Below the pieces are notes generated by a model. That model did no database searches. It was not told where the DNA came from and was given only the letters and a program-made list of their open reading frames with translations. Source: Panagrolaimus kolymaensis (Eukaryota > Nematoda > Chromadorea > Rhabditida > Panagrolaimidae). Taken from it: a stretch of 64,000 nucleotides of DNA. The stretch covers positions 186,001-250,000 of the forward strand of contig JAJQJQ010000008.1 of assembly GCA_028622995.1 (NCBI GenBank), given 5' to 3'. Positions 57,927 through 64,000 of the stretch are shown piece after piece. Position 1 is the first letter of the stretch; the number at the start of each line of letters is the position of its first letter. The translations under genes and the position numbers were made by a program.

Positions 57927-60900
57927 GTTTGAGATTGTAATCATGGTTTAAAAAGTGTAAAAAGAATGCTTTATCCAAAAAAAAAAAATACATTTAAAAA
58001 ATCTTTAAATATTCAAACAAAAAAATAGGAAAATAACTTGTTTTAACAAAAACAAAAAAAATCGATATGAGCCAATCGACGAACGCGCGAGCAAATGAAG
58101 ATTTGTTAACTTGTGTTCATAATAGTGTCATAAGCAGCCTTTGGTGACTTTAATCGTCACCAGCCAGCTGTGTGTCTGTGTTTTCGAGAAATTCTCTCGA
58201 AAGACAGAAAACGACTGAAGCTTTATTTATTCATATCTCTAATGTATTTAAGTTACTGCCAGAACCATTTCGAATTCGGATTGTGGCCATAGATGGGGGT
58301 TTGCAAATAATTGCCGAATACGGTAAATCGCATCTTATCGCTTTAAAAAAAACAACAATATTATATGATTCTCTAATTCAAAGTTTTTTTCTTTTCTGAA
58401 CATTAGCTGCAATATTATTTCTAGACTCTTATTTTTAAAAAAAACTTAAAATTAGATAAAAAATTTCGTTAAAAAAACAAACTACGAAATTTGTGATCAG
58501 CAAACGGACAAGCACTTTTTCCAATTTTTCTCGGAGTATATTTATTTCAAGTTGTTTTACAATTATCATATCACCATTCTTTCTCAATGTTTGAGGTTTA
58601 ACTTAAAAAGTAAATAACTTACAACAACAAAAAAAGTTGAAAAAAATTTTTTTTTAAATATTCAAAAAAATAATAGTAAAAAAAGGTTGACGATAAAAAA
58701 ATGGAATCAATAAAAGGAAGCGAGTGAAATAAAATACTAAAAAAAGAGTGACGGCAAAAAAAAAAACATTCTTTTGTCCAACAAAACGCGAGCGTGCGTC
58801 GTTCTTCCATATTTTTTTTCTCTTTTCGTCGACACTTGCTGCACTCATCCTCCTCTTTTTTTAACTTCAAATTCCAAAAGAAAAAAACAAATTAAATTTT
58901 TAATTTGAAATTTTTACTTCTAAAAATTGCAAAGTTATAATTTTTTTTACAAAAGTTTTTTAGTAGTAATATCAATTATTGTAAAGAGCCAGCTAATCAA
59001 ATCCAGAAGAATTCTTTTTATCTTTGTATTTTTCTTTGATGTGAAAAGAATTTTAATTTACTTTTATTTTATTCTTGTTGTTGTATATTAATATATGCAC
59101 TCAATTTAATTTACTTTATGTATGAAACAGGATAGAAAATCCTCTTTCAAAAAAAATATTGGATTATCAAAATCGAAATTTTGTTGGTTGAAGAATAAAT
59201 TTTTTCGTTGTTTTGACTTTTCTTTAATAATTTTAACTTTTAACCACTAAGAAAAATTAATTTATTTTTAATTCCAAAATTAACAGCAAATAAGTAGCAA
59301 AAAATAGAAAAGGAAGTAAAGATATTATTTAAATATTAAAAAAGGGAAAACGCAAAAGACATAAATAAAAAGGAATCAATGAGGGTGGTCGACGAAGGAA
59401 AAGAGAAGGAGAAACAGACAAACATTGGGGCCAGCGTTGTTATTGTTGTGTGTCACATTTTTTGAAACGTTTTAAATAAAAAAATGCGACGGATGCAGCT
59501 TGACTCAAAACAAACAAAAAAATTTTTCGACGAGCTTTTTATTTGAATTGTTGACGGGTCTAAGTAATTTACGGCACGGTAGACCTTTATGCAGGAAGGT
59601 AGCGGAAAAAAATTCTAAGTAATTAATTTTAAGTTCCAAACTATTACAAATTCATTTTAGAAATTTTGAATGAATGCGGAATGAATTCATTGTAAATTTA
59701 TTTTATTTTCTTGCCACGTTTTTTTCATTTTTCTTTATTATTTTTATATCGTTCGCGGATCGATGATTATGCTGAGCTGGGCATACATTGGTAAATTTGA
59801 TGCACACTTTGGGCAAATCCTTTTTATTTAAGTAAGTTAGCACGTTCACTTAATCATTTTCAATTATAACTGCCATTATAAATTAGTGGCTTGAAAAAAA
59901 AGTTTGAAGTTTTTCTATTTAAAAAAAAGTCGGCTAAATGACATTTTTTTTCTTCAACTTATGCCTTTAATAAAATTTAAGAAAAATAAAATCTTTTTTA
60001 AAACTTCAAAAAAAACTTGGAAAAAATTTTAACGGTCAAAAAAAAGTGGACATTCATTCACTTGAATTGAATGATAAAAAGCACTCGTTTTGAAAATCAA
60101 TTTTTATTACAGCAGTTGTGTGTTGTTTCCCAAACATTCTCAACCGACTCAACTTTTTAAAATTAGAAAGAAAAAAACGCAAAAAAAAGTTGTCTCTGAT
60201 AAAAACTCCATTTTTCGATGGAAATCTGACAGACACCTTATAACTTTAAAATGCGTTAAAAAAATTACAACATTTTATTTATTTATTTTTTTCATGGTTC
60301 TTCTTTTGATATTCTCATAGTGTCAAAATTATTAAACAAGTCGTTGATTGAATATTTATAGAATCTTTTTTCAAAAAATTTTTTGCCTTCTAATTTTGTT
60401 GGTGTAAACTTTATGTGTCTCATTTGCCTTTATAAAATTTTTATTTTGTTATAAAATACTTTGTTTACTCTATAGCAAATGATGATTTAATAAAACAAAA
60501 AGTAAGAAAAAAAATGTTTTAAAATATTCAAAAAGAAACATGTTAAAAAAATATTTTTAGAAAAAAGAAAGAAAGAAATCAATGAAGGTATTCGACTGAA
60601 AAAAAAAATGGGTGACAAAAAAATACAAACATTGCACGTAAAAGATCAAAGTGCGTCCTTTCATATTTTTATTTTTTTTCGAGGTCAATCGTGTCTGTAC
60701 ACAAGCAAATTTAATTAATTAATGTGTCAAACTTTTACAAGAGTTTTTAAAGTGACACAAAAATCTTAATTTATAAAAAAGAAGGTTAAAACGTTCAAAG
60801 TGAATGAAATATTTTTTCGATTTCCCAATTATTTGACTAACAATAAACAGCTGTCGTCTCCATTGTATCACCGTTAAAATGTGTATTTCCATCGATTTTT

Positions 60901-62895
60901 TTAAAACATAAAAGCATTTGGCTTCTTTTTTTCATTCAAAGTGTTTTTCAAAAATTTTTGATCGATCAAAAAGAAAAAAAGAAATGAGAAAAAAAACGAT
61001 GAATAATTTTTTTTTTCTTGTCTTGATTTTTTCTGAACACTATTTTTTAATTTTTTAGTTTGAATATTTTAATAAATTTTTTCTTTTCTTTTTATAGAAA
61101 AGCAGATTTAGCTTTCATGCGCTGGACACAAAATTGCAAGGTAAAATTGATTATAAAAAAATTTAATATTATTTTAATATTAATTAATTTATTTGATGAA
61201 AAAAAAGTTAAAGCTTGGCATAGTGAAAAAAATGTCACTAATATTAAAATAAATCTAGTTAGAATACTTAATGGTAGAGATGCTGAAAACGAAAAATTCT
61301 TAAAAATATTGAAACTTTAAATCAATGCTATAACAATGAAAAAAAAATTACGATATCCTCTCGGTCACTGTTTATTTTTGACGCCAATAATTAAAGCCAA
61401 GACTAATCGAAAGGCATTTAACGTTGTTTGAATTTTTTGTAAAAATTTCTATTAAAAATAAAATTTAATTTCTTATTTTTGCTTAATATTATTTGATATC
61501 GTTAAAAAAATTATACATACATATTTTGTTCACACTTTCAATCAACTCTTAAAAAACAAACTGATTCATTAATGGCTGACGGAATGAAAAGAAAAAATAA
61601 ATAAAAATGTAAGAAAGAAAAAAGCGCTTTGAATACATTTTTTTGTACGTTTTTATTTTCTCGAAACTTGCTTTCCTCTTCATTTTTTTCTTTGAATATT
61701 TTAGTGCCTTTTTTCTTTGTTTTCTTTTGCGTGCATTAAAAAAAAGTTTTCGCTTTCTTGAGTTGAATGCAGAAATGCCCATTCAAAATTTTTTGGAAAA
61801 AAATCAAAAGTGATCCTTAAAATAAGTAAGTTTAATTACGAATAATTAATTTATTCATCCAAAACAATTTGTTTTTTAAAACAATTTAATTATTTAACAT
61901 ATCCATTAGAGAAAAAACCTTTTATTTTTTTGAGGCGTATATTCATTCTGCGCATGTAACATGAGAAATGAGAGAAAAAAAGTTATTAGCTAATTTACCA
62001 TTATTAAAATAAATAAATAACTTATTTTTGATCATAACTTTCCAAATCTTCTTCAACCAACATTTATTTTTGTAAATCTTTTTACCGCTTTTTCCACTTA
62101 TTTTTTTAATACTTTTTCTCTTCATTTACGCTGATGTCGACATGACAATTTTTTTATCACAATATTCATATTGAAACTTTAATTTTCATATTTTTTGTTT
62201 ATTTGTGGGCGTTAGTGTCTTCCAATAAATTTGGGGGCTTTGGACATCGTAGAAATCAGAAATAACTTTGAACGCTAAAAGCATTATTTTGAATAATTTT
62301 TTCATTTTCGATAGACTTTCTCCACCATTTTAAATTTTTTTAAGTTATATGATCCACTCATCAAAGGGGCTTAAGATCCTCGCCTCTGCAACATCCCAAG
62401 CAAATTTACTTCTTTAAGGTCATCAAAGTTTATCCAAAAATGGTCTCAAGCAAAATTACATTGCATACGTTTCAATTGCTAATGCTTTCTCAAAATAATA
62501 TCAATTTGGGCCCTTTAAAACCGTATCAAAAGTTTCTAAATTATTTAAAGCACATCAAAGTTAAAAACACTGTTAATTACCGCTCATCATTTACATAAGA
62601 TGCAAACAAAAGCTTCTTTCCTTGCGCTTTTATATTTATGAAAATTACTTCATCTCATTTTTTGTCTTTTTTCTTTAAAGCCTTCCTACATTGATGATCA
62701 AAATGACGAAAGAAGAATAAAGATTACATGGTAGGTAGGATTTTGTTTTTGAACTTACTGCATGGACCTGTTTAAAAAACCCCAAACTTTTCACTTTCTA
62801 AAGTTAACAACATTTACGAATAAAGAGTTTTATATCAAAAAACATTTAAAACAAAAACAAAAACAATCAAAAAAATGTAAAACATTAATAAAGCA
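57927..62895. other. Gene-poor region, about 5 kb
   Basis: AT-rich with long homopolymers. A motif of the form aag(g/a)aatcaatga recurs near 59378 and 60576, and a similar one near 54066, each in an A-rich stretch followed within about 20 bases by a gtcgac- or attcgac-like sequence. This may be a weak dispersed repeat. Around 61095-61320 a frame contains a possible 45-bp exon (KADLAFMRWTQNCK between tttatag and gtaaaa), but no gene can be built around it. No rRNA or tRNA was recognised. Confidence 0.45.
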
Positions 62896-63640
62896 TTACT
62901 TTTTACTTTCATAAAGCTGATGAGGAAGTGTATCTTTCATATATTTGAGAAGATCATTGAAGAGCGGACGATAAAATTGATAGATTGCAAGATTGTTATG
63001 TATTATATGCATGAAACTGTAGATAAAGCGAATCAAAGCAATTTGATCAAAACTGTCATTCATAGGAATAGCAACATTGATGATGGATGATTTCAATAAA
63101 GATTGAACAATAGTTTTTGGAACCTTTGCAGTAATTTTGAACTTGACAGGATTTTCATGATCGTTCATTACAGCTTTTGAAAGACGACGTTTTCGGCGCT
63201 TGGAATTGAGAATAATAAAGTATTTTTCCATTTCACAAGGCAATAAATAAAATTGCAACGATTCGTTGCATTGTTCTTCAAAAGCATCGATCAATGAAAT
63301 CATGTGTTCACGTTTGCAGAAAGAATATGGACGTCGTCGACCATGATTAACTTCTTCGCGATACTAAAATGGAACGTAATAACTTACATAAAACAAGAGC
63401 ATTAAAATCTACCTTTGTAATCACATCTTGAACACTTCGTCTGACAGGAAAGACACTGGTTTGAGAAGCTAATTTGATCATATCATCAGGAACAATAATA
63501 TATGCATTTAAGCAATGTTGGCTGAGCTTGAATTTTGGATCAAGGAGGAGCTTGTCTGCGGTCATAAAAAGATGTTTATATGGAACATGTTCTTCTTCCT
63601 TTGAATTGATTGATGATGGTTGATTGCGATCAGAAACCAT
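62896..63640 (-). CDS. MRG-domain-like chromatin protein (Eaf3/MRG-1 family), possibly 5'-incomplete
   Basis: Exons 63640-63413 and 63363-62896, with a 49-bp intron, join in phase 0 and give 231 residues. The pattern fits the MRG domain: a basic strand FPVRRSVQDVITKYREE (compare the family's L-P-x-x-x-T-V-x-x-I-L-x-x-Y), then ISLIDAFEEQCNESLQFYLL and CEMEKYFIIL, then a late helix IALIRFIYSFMHIIHN and FNDLLKYMKD at the end. MRG proteins work in histone acetylase and deacetylase complexes in the nucleus. No chromodomain is present. The frame stays open from the ATG at 63640 back to an acceptor at 63670-63671 (tttttttag), so a further upstream exon is possible, though an ordinary spliced-leader site is as likely. 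Confidence 0.6.
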
Positions 63641-63671
63641 GTTGAAATCAGTTTGATGAGAAAATTCAGCT

Positions 63672-64000
63672 AAAAAAATTAATAAAATTACTAAATAGTC
63701 TAACTTTTATTTTACTAAGCGGACAAAAAATAGCTATGAAAACACAATAAAACGCGATGTTGTGATTCACACGACAAAAATTGTATGAATGAAGTAAGTA
63801 TATTGCGATTAAGAAAAGATAAAGAATAAATAGATAAATATTTTTTAAATTACAATAAAGACAAATACATCAAAATTTTAGAATAGATCAGTGAAGTCTC
63901 AAATTTGAAAGCAAAGTAAAACTAAACGAAAAACAAAAAGGAGGAACAAAAAAGAGAGACGAAAAAAGCCAGCGAAACATTGTTTTCGCGCAAAGAGAAA
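63672..64000. other. Upstream flank of the MRG-like gene
   Basis: AT-rich, no coding signal seen on either strand, so probably promoter. An exon beyond the right edge cannot be excluded. Confidence 0.4.

Noticed and set aside
61060..61320. Possible gene with a 45-bp exon
   Set aside because: Splice-like ends are present around KADLAFMRWTQNCK, but no in-phase partner exons or recognisable domain were found, so it is mentioned only in the region entry.
1..64000. tRNA and rRNA genes
   Set aside because: No GGTTCGA-type T-loop with matching arms and no rRNA-like conserved stretch were seen by eye. A covariance-model scan would be decisive.

Overview
The window looks like nuclear DNA from a free-living nematode. 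It is very AT-rich, most introns are short with T-rich 3' ends (ttttcag, tttttag), and genes start next to acceptors of the trans-splicing type. The recognisable genes are nematode types: a lamin-like cytoplasmic intermediate filament, a GH25 lysozyme, a DUF19-like secreted protein, a serpentine receptor and an expanded BTB family. The BTB and F-box-like expansions recall Panagrolaimid genomes, but that placement is inference from memory.

Layout. (1) 1-17258 is one tandem satellite of a 134-bp monomer (about 128 copies, running off the left edge). It has several sequence classes arranged in higher-order repeats and becomes more divergent toward its right edge. (2) 17259-19440 is a decayed Maverick/Polinton: a broken integrase that abuts the satellite directly, a basic protein, a small ORF and the C-terminal part of a packaging ATPase, all on the minus strand. 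(3) 20.5-30.5 kb holds four unrelated host genes: an acidic nuclear protein with an AT-hook-like motif and a possible FLYWCH-like finger (-), a 7TM receptor (+), a lysozyme (-) and a DUF19-like secreted protein (+). A 399-bp hAT-type MITE sits between the lysozyme and the DUF19-like gene. (4) 30.9-43.4 kb is a tandem array on the minus strand of a four-exon BTB family. Five copies have full exon structures, one is truncated, and one is a 3'-exon fragment joined to a fragment of the DUF19-like gene. Two further inverted-repeat elements lie inside the array. (5) 43.4-48.6 kb is gene-poor and carries a second copy of the 31.4-kb MITE in opposite orientation. (6) 48.6-53.1 kb is an intermediate-filament gene, probably ifb-1, with two alternative first exons. 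(7) 54.5-57.3 kb holds two paralogous two-exon genes (-) with an N-terminal membrane segment and an F-box-like motif. (8) 57.3-62.9 kb is gene-poor with a small degraded zinc-finger-like frame. (9) 62.9-63.6 kb encodes an MRG-domain-like protein (-).

The genes do not form an obvious pathway. The strongest signals are genome-dynamic: a satellite with higher-order structure fused to a virus-like transposon, a gene cluster shaped by duplication, exon loss and probable gene conversion, and two families of palindrome-rich MITEs with intact 8-bp target duplications. Exon boundaries were worked out by hand from splice signals, reading phase and comparison between paralogues; none has transcript support.
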